64,000 nt of DNA from Tigriopus japonicus (taxonomy: Eukaryota > Arthropoda > Copepoda > Harpacticoida > Harpacticidae), in assembly GCA_010645155.1 (NCBI GenBank), contig CM021319.1, positions 7,339,220-7,403,219 of the forward strand, given 5' to 3'. The notes under the pieces were generated by a model. The model was given only the letters and a program-made list of their open reading frames with translations. It searched no databases and was not told the DNA's origin. Below are positions 47,601 through 60,021 of this stretch, one piece after another (position 1 is the stretch's first letter; every line of letters begins with the position of its first letter). Both the position numbers and the translations under genes were made by a program.

Positions 47601-50168
47601 AATCATACATAGCAAATTTGAGTTCTTTGTTTTTGTTTGAAATGAGCCATAAGCCTCATGTTAACACACCTAATCTCTTGAAACGCCGTGGTCTGCCGAG
47701 AGTGTACTCAAGGACCGCTTAATTGACTTAATTTTCGAACTATTTGAATTAGTGCAGTTAACATGAGGCCTCATAAATGACTCCACAATCTTTGGCGTTT
47801 GGTTCATAGTTGAGCATTGACGGGAATAAAATTCACTCAAATGTGGGAAGGAGAGGCTCGAATAGGACAACTACTGTTATAGGGTGGTCCTTTTCCGTTG
47901 GGCTGTTCCATCATCCTAAAAAAAACCAAACTCGTCGGACCGGGGTCAATTCATTAGAGGATATAAATGCCACAACACAGTCAAGCATTTCCTAAAGACT
48001 TTTTCAACAGAACGATGCCCTTACTCATTCATCAAAAGTGAAATGGTTGAAGAGGAACTTGAGCATGCTATCCTTTTTGCCTATTGTTATGAGGGACCCT
48101 TCCTCAGGAAGGCTTTGTAGCATGACTGTGGCCTCTTGCCAATAAAGAGAAGCCTCCAATCCACTCTTCAGCATCAGTTTTAAAAGTTATCAACTACAAC
48201 CAACACAATGAGCTCGATAAATATCATGGACTTTGTCATGTCAGTGTGCATCAGCTTTAATCTAACTTGTCTTAACCAACTCTCCCTGTCTTAACCACCA
48301 TTCACCTACTACTCTATCTATCTGTTGAGTTATCAATGTCAAATTAACATGCCCTTGCTGATCAAGTTTTTTTAAAGCGAGATCGAATGGAACCTTGTAA
48401 TCGAAAATGCAATCAAGTTATCTGGACACTTTTCTATGAAGACGTATGTGAAGAGAATTCAACACATTTTTTACAACCTCGACGCTTCTTCCTTTTTCGT
48501 GAAAACGAACTATGGGCTGATGTCTTTTCAGCTTCATTTAAACCAATGGCGGATAATTACTAGTATTTCATGGTTCAGGGACCATTATTGATATTTTAGA
48601 CGCCAGGCGAAATCCTGCACTTTGCATGTGAAGGTTTAAAGCAAATAAAGATAGCTTTCAGGCTCTCTGAAGGACAATAAATGAGAGGGGTCTATATAAT
48701 GTTATCACTGTTAACACAGATAATTACATCTGGGCATCTCTTAGGTCGTTATTAAGTTTTATATTTAGGTTTGGTTGTACAACCATTCTAAAATTGGTGA
48801 CAACTTTAGGATAATCTTTAGACTAATAACAGATTACAAAGTTTAATTTTATATTAGAGTATGTGGCACCTGTTTGTAATATTTTTGATATTTGACACAG
48901 GAAAAGACTGCAATTTTTAGCTTTCTTCTTCTTGAAAATAAATATTAAAAAAAGGAAGTCGCTTGAAAAAGTTCACTCATAGAATATGACTGTAGATAGG
49001 CAGATAATTGTCCCACAATGGGTTGATTCAGCTATGATATGGGAGATATGGGATTGGCAACCAATCAAGTTGATTGATTAAACTACGTGTAATGCACCAT
49101 CATTTTTATCCAATGATACACTTTAAAAATGATTCCATTGAGTTTGGCCCAATCTGGAGTTGGTGTTGATTAAAGGAATATTAGTAATCACTTGTCATAA
49201 AAGTTTGTTGTCTCTACGACACCATCTAAAACTATGCTCATCAAATAATGATCGATTGCTGTGGGTTCCATTTTGAATGCAATTTCGGGTGGAGAAAACT
49301 CATGTTTGAAAATAATTTCTTTTTTTTGCACTGAAAGGCAATCGATCGTGCACCCTAAGCTAAACTTTGAAAGTGAATAATAAGAACTTGATGTTTCAAA
49401 TACTCGAGAATTCATTTTCGGTCAAATCAACGAAAAGCTCTCTGCGCATATTTCTTTCTCCAAAAGTGTTGCATTTACCAAGTTTTTGATCCTTCCTGGA
49501 GCTTAAAGTTCTTTCAAGTTTGGATTAAAAATTTGCACACCATATTTGAATACTAAATTTCTCTCAAGGCGAACATGCCCTTCATGTCACTGACCGGTTT
49601 TTGAAAACGACTCCTCAATAGTGGTAATGATCTTGGTTCCTCGATATATGATGGGAATTTCTTGCGTGCTGGTCTCCATTGTAACCGTGGTAATAATCGA
49701 AGTGTCATAGCTCGTGGCCCAAGTAGGCGTGGGCGTGACAAAAACACTTTCAAAGAAAAATGATGCACTTAACGAGGGAGATGCAGCCTGTTTCAAAAAA
49801 TGTTCCACCTGGTTTTTGGGCAACTGTCTCAAGTTTCGTTCCACTGCATTATCACTCCCTATCCCGCTTTGCTGTTCCAAAGCGGTCAAAAGTCCGATGA
49901 TTTGCTTCAAGTTTGCATTTTCAGCTCGAAGAGCGGCACACGGATCCAATGTCGTGGAGAGCAGATCCCCCGCATTTGGTGTTCCAACCAAGGGAAAAAG
50001 ACCAATCTGAGCTTGAAACTGACTGGCGAGGAGGGGATTCTGAACAATGTATTGCAAGAGATCGGGATTGATTTGTCCACCGTTCAAAAGCGGCTCATTG
50101 CCAAGCACTGCACCAACACTGAGAAGAGCAATGGTTAAGAAAATAGATCTATGCGCAACGAATTCCAT
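44685..50168 (-). CDS. secreted Thr-rich protein with repeated TPTPTW motif (2 exons, 500 aa), function unknown
   Basis: Exons 49595-50168 and 44685-45613 join in phase 1 (donor gtcagt, acceptor tttcag). The start MEFVAHRSIFLTIALLSVGA (residues 1-20) is a good signal peptide with probable cleavage after VLG. Residues 27-130 include a heptad-like Leu/Gln region (DPCAALRAENANLKQIIGLL). TPTPTW occurs at residues 145-150, followed by ATSYDTSIITTVT, and again at 205-210, followed by STQTVLLTTTQ. The two copies lie on either side of the intron, so they may come from module duplication. The rest is polar, with the basic clusters SRRSR and NRRWKR, possible furin-type sites, and WSTQ/NPSN-type polar linkers. 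I do not recognise a named family. An extracellular-matrix or cuticle-associated role is a guess from composition. The alternative start at 50216 adds 16 residues before the hydrophobic core and is less likely. Confidence 0.72.
47412..47478 (-). repeat. tRNA-like remnant
   Basis: On the minus strand GGTTCGAATCG (47422-47432) is close to the B box, and GAGTCCAGTGAGTG upstream is A-box-like at tRNA spacing. CGAGG does not pair with what follows TTCGAATC, and the acceptor ends do not pair, so it is a tRNA pseudogene or SINE head rather than a working tRNA. Confidence 0.35.
47652..47773. repeat. small inverted repeat, possible MITE
   Basis: GCCTCATGTTAAC (47652-47664 region) is repeated in inverted orientation as GTTAACATGAGGC (47757-47770 region). 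The interior is about 95 bp and not coding. The flanks (ccataa and ctcataa) agree only partly, so element status is uncertain. Confidence 0.4.
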
Positions 50169-53100
50169 GATCAGAGCTCTCAACAACCATCTTTCGATCC
50201 AACTGGAGAACGTCATAACAAAGTCACGAAGACAGTGATGATGAGGGTGATGAGAAGGGAGGAGTAGGAGAAGACGACGACCGAGGACGAGAAGAAGGAG
50301 GAGGAGGATAAGGTTTGGAATGGTTCGATATTCACCAACACCACTCGAACCACTTTGATTGGAGACATTCCTACCAAGGACGTCTGGTTACCCTTAAAAA
50401 CTTGCCCGAGAATCCGTCCTACATGGCAACAATGTGCTTCGTAACAGTTCCCAGACTCGGTGAGGGGGAAAACTCAGGGAAATCCAGTTTTGTTCCTATC
50501 TTTCATTAGGGTTAGTAAGTCGTCGAGAATTCTTTTGGATACCAAATGTCCACTCAACTGAGCACATCCCTCGAATGGATTCTCCTCGAAATAATCGATA
50601 CAACCTCGAACGAACAAAGCCAGGCGATATCGTCCTGACGGGAATTATTACGTACGTCGAAAGAAACCGACGGCCAGATCTCATTTCCGAAAGTAATCCA
50701 AGCGTAGCCAAATGTGTACATGTCCAAGTTGGAAGGTGCGTTTTAACAATTGGGAATTGGCTGGGGTCCGTCCGTCTTCGATGGATCGCAACTAATTCGG
50801 ATCACGGAATGTGGCTTCAGTCTACTAATACATACGTACATGTACAGTACGTGCGAGGGCACTTAGACGGCAGAAAATGAAATAAATCATTGATGCTTAA
50901 ACAATCACTGAAAGGGAAGCTCGCAATCAACAACCACTAATTTAGTTAGTATGCAAGGGAAGAACCCCTGTGCAACGATTGCTCTCAATAGGACCGACAT
51001 TCCGGCCCAAATTCGAGACATGTGACTTTGGGGAAGTGGATGGACTAATAATCAGGTTTTCCTTGGCGGAAGAGGTGTGGAGATCAAGGATTGATGAACC
51101 GTATGTATACTTCTACACTGAAGTTCCAGAAAAGCATTCATCTCTCGCTTGATAACATCTCAAAAGACAAACATCTCGTATCAGGGGCAAAACTTGTTTA
51201 TTAGGCGACAAATCATTACTTTAATTAAACTCTAAATGAAAACGATTTTCTTTTAATTCCTTTTCAAGGTTCACCATATCGCCACTTTCATATCGCCACT
51301 TTCTCGTTTAATCGCAACTCTGCCAACTAATATCTCGGTCTCTACTTCTTGTTAACCGGATTATAAACCCACACCTACGCACGAAATTATTTGCAACATG
51401 GCAGTTTGCAAGTTTCAACTCTTTCATGCATGAATGGTACTGATTGGCCAAGTGGATGTGAAGTAAAATTAATTCCCTCTTTCTATTTCAGTTGGTTGGT
51501 GGAAGCGTTCAGAGGTCTTGATTCATTCCTTACCTAGAGCTCTCTTCGTCAAGCCTCCAAGGATTACTTTTCTGTTCATGAGAATATTTGGGCTTGAAAT
51601 GATGAACCTAGACAGCTTATATAACAGTCTCGGTTATTTTACGTAACATGGGTTCCTTCAAAACTTGCGTCTGGCACCAATTGAACTTTAGGTCTCCCTT
51701 ATCAACGACAAAATGGACAAGTTTTGGGTCCTAGATAGTACATGCATGCATGCAATCAATGCTTTAGTTCTTGGCGAGGGTGAAAGATATGCACGCTTCA
51801 TTGTCTATCTCTGGGAATGTCGGTACTGACAAGGTCGTAAACATGCATTAATAGATCTTTGGTATTCCGGTTCCATAATTCCTCCAAATGGGAGAAAGAT
51901 CCAGCTCGAGAAGAGGAGCACACAGAGAAGAACGTCCGTAGGGCTAAGGACTCACGCACGCTAGCTACTACGTAGACCATGGATCAAATAAAGAAAGAAA
52001 CGAGAGTGCATTTCCCTAATTAATTGATTCCACAAGGGCTTTGCTCGGTGCTTGCGATGGAAATCTATGGAGTAGCAACAAAGGCTCCAAGACACAGACC
52101 ATCTCATCTCCTGTAAGGTTCATTTTACCCTTTCTCTTTTGATGGTTGCCAGATGCAGCCATGCAAGGCACTTTGTATTATTTGAGAGAGATGGTTGCAC
52201 TGGAGTTTGCTAGAAGAATGAATTCCATGGAGAATCGAGACCGTGCTTCAATGCTAAAAAAGAAATTAAAAAATGGGGAGCTATAGCTCATACGTTTTGT
52301 CTGCACCAAGGCATGCTTCCAGCGTATTTTAAGCCTCTTAGAGCATTTCTAACCAAATTTTGGGTTAAAAATCCATTACGTAGAAGCTGACATTCGTATG
52401 GTGTCATTTTACAAGCCTGAAAACGTTAAAAAGATTCAAAAAGGATGGAAGCCAATTGATGAAGCATACATTTCCAAACACAAAACAAATGTCTCGAATT
52501 CGGAATGTTTCAGTTTCAATTTGATATTGGACAATTAAGATCCAAGAAGAATCCAGTCATAAGGTCTGAATCTTCTTCCCGGTATATTTGATTGACTTTA
52601 ACCCCCGGCATCGTCTCAGGCAGAGAACCACATCCTGATATGGGACTATGACATTTGTTAACGGAACAAAGGCATAACCAAAAACGGCAATAAATCGCTT
52701 TATGTTGATTCATTTATCCCTACCGCAGCATTGCAGCAAAAGCTGGTCTCTTCCATCTTAAAACAACAGAAATATTTTACTTACGAACTAGTAATATAGC
52801 AATGACGATTTTCCACATTATAAGTTTCCGTTAATGGTAGGAAAATTATCTTTCAAACTTCTGATCACAAGTTACTCTTTCACACAATTTCATTGACATT
52901 CGACATAAGTAAGCATTTCGAGAAAAGTATTCCAGTTTTGCTCCGTCTTTGAATTGGTAAAGAAAGCGAATCTTGTCTCAAATGAGGATTTGACAAAGGA
53001 CCTTGATCAGCAAACTTCACGATCGTGGGTCTCTTTAAAATAGCCTTCTTGGAGAGAGAGATCATAGTAGACATAGTGATTTCAGCTACAAGAAAAAACT

Positions 53101-56100
53101 AACTTTAATTAAAAGTAATGTTTATTATATGAAATGGAAAAGAAGCTTGAAGAATGAACGTTAGATAATTAAGGTAAAATGCAAGTAGGGCCTTAGAGAT
53201 TGTCACTATAAGTTTAAATATTATTGATTCTGTTGTTTGCTGTGACTTTTATTCGATACATTAGAGTTTTATGACCGACTTAGATTTGTGATATCATTTC
53301 TGGAGACAGTTTTGACTCTCTTGTCTTTTGTAAAGAAAACCCGGGTTTCGTAACATATACATAACATGGATGAGATGTTTCTAAATAATTCAAACTCAAT
53401 TCTGTATTAAAATGACTAAAAGCAGTGTTTTTCTTATCCTCTATTGTTCATCGGCCAATATCGACGTTTTATTTACAGTCCACATTCTCTGCACGGAATT
53501 AAATTTTTGTCGGGACACATGTTTATAATTAAGTCAAAATTAGGCATTTCTGAATCAAACGAAATTTAAACGATCTCCTTGTCCATACCTTTAATTCATT
53601 GTTGAAGGGAACATCATGCAAAATTCAATTCAAAATAAATAAGCATACGTCAGATGAAAATGGTTGTAGTATTCTAGGCTTCCGATCAAAAGGGGCTAAT
53701 TGGGATTTTAAATGGAAAAGCAAAACTGGGAAGTGATCTCCTTAACTTAATCATGTCAAAAACATAATTTCAGGGTTTTTTTCTACATGTCTGAAAAGTG
53801 GTTCTTTCGATGGTGTTTGAGCATAGTACATACATGAATAGAGCTGCCTAGAAGCTAGACAAGTAGCTCCTTTTTTCTTTTCCTTCTTCTGGATGTCCAC
53901 TCTTGTCAAGGGTTCTTAGTCACCGTCTTGTTCTTCTCCAAGTTTCCCTTGTTCCTCAGCTCTCTCAAGAGGATTTTCCCTACTTCGCCACTTTTCTTGG
54001 GGATCTAGCGTTGTTAACCATTCAGCCAAGAGACCATAGGAAAATGAGCAAAGCACGAGTACGGCCAAGCTATTGAAATCTGGATGAACGGATGGCTGGA
54101 ATCAATTTGAATCGAGGGATGTTGTTTATCAGTGCATCAGTGTCCTAATGTAAATGCAACAATGGAGACAATACACTTAGTCGATAGGCCTTATGCACGT
54201 GGTTTGTACGTAACAGAGGCGACTTAGACATCGAGCTGCAACCATCCATCGGTCTTTCGCTCGCTCCCTCAAGTCAGTCACGATTGAATAGTCAGCAAGC
54301 AAATCCGCTTTGGTTCAGCTCGTTCTGGGGTGAATAAATCTTTGTGTGATTTTGATGGAGAGGCTTTCCCAATGAACGAATATCAGATTATGACCATAAT
54401 GATACAATCTAAATGGTCAGCAAAATTCTCCCCTGCTTCTTTATTCCTCTTTCTTTCTTACTCTTTCATTCTCTCTCTTTCTTTCTTTATTCTTTTCTTT
54501 CTTCCTCTTTTGGCCATATCCTTCGATACTATAAGGTTGCCACTAGATGTCTGAATGTAACAAACAATCTTGTGTGGAGCCATTTGTACGCAATGCTTGA
54601 GACAGCATTGGAGAGCCGATACTTACTTGGCAATGGTCATACCGAGCTCACCATTGTACTGGGAGCTGTAATTTCCCTGTAAGTGGCTACTATTCCGACA
54701 AAAGGAGAGGACCACTTGAGATATGGACAGCTTCTTAGGGTAAAATGGAATCTTGGAACATCCTACCACATGCAAAAGTAAGAAAAAATGCTCAATCGGA
54801 AGACGTGGCTTATTGAGAACATTGGTGTTCGTGACCTACTTGAACCTTCTTTAGCTACTTGAGCTGCCCATTTCATAACCGCAATGAATAGTGATCCGTT
54901 GATAAATATATATTTGGAGCGAGATCCAGAACGGTTCAATCGATCTTCAGTATTTTGCTCAAAGGATAACCCTGGTGCTTGGCCAAGATTTAAGCATCCC
55001 AGTTGCCAAGCAAAAGATGACCAAAGAATCTTGTCCAACAAGGAGCATTCGAAGCCAACGAAGGCAACTCATCATCATCATCATCATCATCATCATCTCG
55101 GCCAGGATTTGTTATACTGTACGTATTACAAGATTACGCGGTTAAGGATTTGCCTCGTCTCGCAGCTTCATGTAAGAGGATTGGGAAGCATCGCCACATT
55201 ATTCAGACACCTGGCATTGTGCTTTGAGCTCCTGTTCTGAAGCCATCGTCAAGGGTTGGTAAGTGAGAAGATCCATTTACATGCGTAATGGTTCACACCT
55301 ACTGTAGCACCATGCCTCTTCTCTGATTTTTGAGCCACATAAATAGATCCGTTGATTTGTATACGACCGAAGCAAAATTCCTCCATTGAAAGTTCTCAAG
55401 AAAAGAAAGCTATTGAGTGAACTAAGGGTACTGAGGCCAAGGTTCAAGAAAGATCGAAGATGATCGTCTGAGAAGGAATAAAAATGAAGCACTTCCACTC
55501 GACGCCTTGATCAAGAAGCAGAGAGGAATGCTTCTCGATCGAGCCAGACTCTCACTATGTACGGTAGTAACTCAGTGGTTCGTAAGACTACTACATACAC
55601 AATAAAAGCGATCAATTTTCTTTTTTCTTCGCCCTCACATATCTCACAGCATCCTATCACCGAGGAACGAACGTCGTCGTGCATGCAAGATGGGACCAGC
55701 CACAGAAAACCAACGCATGGCCGGGATATGGGTCTTGAGAGTAGTAAGTAAGTAAGTAAGCTTCTCCTGCTGCTAGACTTCTAGGATCGTTTTTTCGGTC
55801 CGAGTGGTTATAAAAGAGCATTTCGAGGCCCTTAAGGTTGGTTGGTTGGCCGCGATGGTCAGGCCTTGTGAGATCAATCATTTTATGTCGTTGCTGGTCA
55901 AAGGGCTAATTTTTCATAATACCGACCCTCGATGACTGAATTGTTTTTCTCTGTAAACTTACACGGACCCGCACCGGCCTTTCTTGTTTCAGTTCTAATT
56001 TTCGTGACTTGAGGTTTGGATAAGGATTGAACCTCCCCAATACTTTGACAAAGCATTTTTACTCTGTTGAATCAAGCGAGAAGAAGGTAAAACGATCACA

Positions 56101-59100
56101 GAGAAAATAGGTGTTCACTTTCGCAGGGCAAAATAATTAGTTTTTAAGCCTTTTCTATCACTTCCACTGAATCCCGTTTTTCGTCTGTGAATGTACTTAG
56201 GTCGTTGCCTTACATACGTAGATGGTATATTTGGTACGGTTGTCAGGAATATGGAAGGCTCAAACTCAATTCTAATGGAGCGAAAAATGCAAATTAGAGT
56301 AACTCTAGAAATTCAGTATTAAGCCAATGCTTGATGGGAACATTGACAAGAAGTTCTCCCTTTTCATTCAGAGCGATCTCGAAGCTTGTCCGGTGGTTGC
56401 CTTTCCTCTTCTTTTCTAGCGAGGATCCTCCAACTACGGATACCAAAACATGTTCCATCCACGTACTAGGGATGAAGGAGGAGGGCCTTGCGTAAGAGCA
56501 GTCGCCTGGATGGTGCCATCGCAGCCGAAATGGTAGTGGTTCAGAGTCTTTGCACCATTAGAACCATCTTCGTGGTCTGGAGAGGCAGAGAGATCGTCGC
56601 CGTAGTTCTTCTATAACGCGAAGCCGTGCGACGTATCATCCTGCTAACCTCAGTTGGCCTTCTTTCCACGCGTCAACAGATTTGGGTCCGAGGCGAGATC
56701 GTCTCGTTCTCGTGGACTTGTTCCACCGGGGCCCCTTTGTGTGCTAATGGGTCGAACAACCAATCTGACTTACGTACCACAAAAAAGATAGACTGGATAT
56801 ATTAGCACGCAGTCAGTCTTCGTCAGAAGCCGAGTGAGTAAGTAAGTGAGTGAGTGACTAGCTGACGAACAAACCTTCTCTCTTGCTGCCCTCTCTCTTA
56901 CTCTCCTTCTTTCTATCCCTTCGGAGTTTGGAGGAACATTCCATTGTATTCACATCATATACCATTGTGAAGAACCAATGGCCTTGCTCGACTCATTATG
57001 GCTATGTGAAAGAAGGTCCCAAGACCGACATCTTCGAACATCATTTTCGACATGAAGCCACTTGTGCGGTGACTAAGCTGAAGCGGCCTATTTCATCCAA
57101 AAGTATGATGCTTTTCTAGCTTGCAAGTGCACCAACGAAAAATACTTGTGCATCATTCTCATTTCATCATGGAGCACAACCAACACAACAACAGAAAGGA
57201 AGGAGTGTAGCGAGATGTTTCAATCATTAGTGCTCCAGCCAATTTGGCACCACGGGAAATGACATTGATGCATGGGCTCAGTCAGGACATGCCTGATTTA
57301 ATGTGTCTATACATGGAAGGGGGCTGAAGTGAATCCGTCTCGGTGTTGACCGCTCTCCGAGACTTCAAAATGGTACTATCAATTTAACAGCTCTTCCCTT
57401 GAATTTGACGGAGGAGACCATCCCTCGCAAAACACATCAGAGGACCGATTCAACTCACATTCGTCGCACTTGGTGTGGTTTTGATACTGCTGCAGGGGGA
57501 ATCTTCGGAAATGGTGGCCGTCCTTTTGCTCTTCCATGTTTATCTTCATTGTGTGTGATTGCTAGAGCTTGCATTTGTGACACTTTGTTGGCGCTTGATC
57601 GCTTTGCCCTCGCAAACAAAAGACTTCAAAGACCTTTGGATCTTCCTTTTTGGCTAGTTGTCGACGACAGCACAAATACAAAAAGCAATTTTCGACGCTT
57701 TCCCTTGGCTTGTCTGATACTTGAGAAAGGTACTTTTCCGTGTTTATAATGTCACCAATTCAAGACACCAATCGGAATACGAACGAACCATCACAGTTAG
57801 AGTGAAACTGTTTTGCGGGACAAGCTTCCGGTTTCCTACCGCAGTGAAATATAGAACTTGTTCAAAGTTCTTTCGTAATTCCATTTGATTCGTCCCTCCG
57901 CTAACTAACTGGAAATTGAGAATGGGAGGAAGATCGAATAATTTCGCTTTTGCCTCTTTGGATGTGGGGATGTGTCAAAATTGAAAAGTTAACTAAGTGA
58001 CGACAGCAAGCTTGCCAGTGCCGTTTAGCTTCACACTTTAGGCCCAAAATCCGAGAAACGCAAAAACAGCAATTTTTGACACTTCCTCAAGGCTGGTTAG
58101 CCAGGGGGCAATTTCTCAAAGAAGACCCAAAAGGAGAAAAGTGCCAAGGAAGATCTTTCTTCCCCTATACAAAGCAGGTGGACTGAATCCATCGCCACCT
58201 CTGATTCCAATTGTATTCTACGCTCGCAAACTTGATTCAGCCCTCTTCTCTACCCAAGGTTGTCTAACTCGATCGAAGCTTCACAATCGCTTCTTAGTGA
58301 CTTGACGTGACTTCCTGCGTCTCCAAAGTGTTACGAAAAGAGACAAGAAGGAAGGGCAAAAGACGTTTCCCCAAAGGAACCTGTCCGATCTCGCAGATTT
58401 GAAAACCGCTAGATCAGCGATTAACAAAATCGTAGCTATTCCTGTCGATGTAAAATCAAATTACGTTCCCAGTTCACCCTTTCATCCATTTGCAGGCTTT
58501 TGTGTGGTGGCTGTCAGAGAAGAAGAGAGAATTCAGAACGTCAGAAGAAAGAGGAACATAGCAAGGTGGATGAAGAAATGTGAGAAGTGAGGTGCTGAAG
58601 AAAGGTGCTCCGAGACGTTGAGCTAGCATTGGAACAAGCCAAAAAAAAGTTGAAGGCGGTAAAGTCACTTTCAAAAGTAAGATTCAGGCCCGGATAAACG
58701 AGAAGCATTTCGTCGTGGAAGCCGAGTTGTTGTTGATGGTGGCGGTGGAGACGAAGGTGCAGAACGGGAACAACGTGAAGGTTGGAACCTCATGCTCTTT
58801 GGAAGTCACAGAAAGAATTCCGAGGGATTCTTGGCTTGTGTACAGGTTGCTGTGGAGCAAGAAAACCGACGAAAGAAAACTATCCAAGAATAGTTGTGGA
58901 TAACGAAGAAACACCAAAGAAGTAGTAGCACTGTAGTAGCTCTGGTGGGATCCGAATTCGTGAGGGAGTTGGTTGGATCTTGGGAGGGATTGAGAGCGAG
59001 AGACCAAACAAGATGCGTAAGGGGATCAAGTATGCTGCTACGCCTGGTATGCGACTTCCCAAGATCGGGGTGGAATGGATTTAGAACTGATGTAAGATGA

Positions 59101-60021
59101 CTCCATGTAAAGCCTATTTTATTAGGAAATCTCTTTCTTCATCTGTCATCGGCTTGTTTCCATGTGGGTGACAGTAAAGCAGGAGTCGGTTGAAGCCAGG
59201 GAAGAAAAAGAAGAAGACTCAATTGGATATTTTTGGACCGTGTTCCAGTAGAGTGTTCCGTTTGGTTCTTGGATCTTTTGTCGTTGAGAATGTCGACGTC
59301 GTCGTCGACGACGACTACGACGACTATGCCATCCTCTTCGTCTTTAAAGAGATGCAAAGAAAGGAAGAAAAGGAGAACAACTCCTCAAGCAAGAAGAACT
59401 ATTCACCTCACAATGCTAGTCACTTCTGACAGCCTTGGAGCGACCACTATCCCTATCAAGAGGAGAAGCTACTGTAAGACGGCTATGAGAAGCACATCTT
59501 ACTACTGGAGAGAACCGGAATTGGCATCTTTTCCCTCAAGCAGCGAGCTCATTCCCTACACTCTTATTGGGAAAGGTCCAAGAGGAAGTAGCAAGAAACC
59601 AAAGATAAACAATATGACATTGTCTGCCTCCCAATTCTATTGTGCGATCTCAAAACGCAAGCTGTTCCAATTCCACCTTTGAGTTGGATTTTTGAAATGC
59701 CGACAAAGTGCCAGAACAGTACTGACATTCCATTGCAGAAAATCATCAATATGAAACTGACAAGCCAGAATTTTGACTGACTCTCCCGATGAGCCCCGAT
59801 TGAATTAATCATCAGGAGCAACCAAAAGATTCAGTTTTTACGAGTCATTTTCACAAGGAGGTCCCTTGTATGAGGGAACAATTAAATCCGTTGGGGTGGA
59901 ATTTGTTATTGCGCATTGGTGACTTCCATTGTTTAAAAAACTTTGCTCGCCCGAAACTTTTTCCTGAGTTTGTGGGGCTGTCCTGCCCTTGGTTGACGGC
60001 TCTTGAAGCCCACCTTCCAAC
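50169..60021. other. 10-kb region without a supported gene
   Basis: All open frames here are short, lack partner exons and show no family motif. Simple repeats are present: CT-rich (54430-54512), CAT/ATC (55070-55098), GTAA (55744-55759), GAGT/AAGT (56832-56858) and a GTC/GAC palindrome (59300-59330). It may hold regulatory DNA, untranslated exons or non-coding RNA that cannot be called by eye. Confidence 0.55.
55070..55098 (+). repeat. CAT trinucleotide microsatellite
   Basis: About nine consecutive CAT units. A similar CAT/ATT array is present near 7551-7595. These are ordinary simple repeats. Confidence 0.9.

Larger units (their letters stand above)
45614..49594 (-). other. intron of the secreted Thr-rich protein gene
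   Basis: About 4 kb of AT-rich sequence. It holds a tRNA-like remnant (47412-47478) and a small inverted repeat (47652-47773). No other gene or element with defined ends was found. Confidence 0.6.

Noticed and set aside
57399..57749. 116-codon plus frame
   Set aside because: No homology recognised, no hydrophobic or domain pattern and no partner exons.
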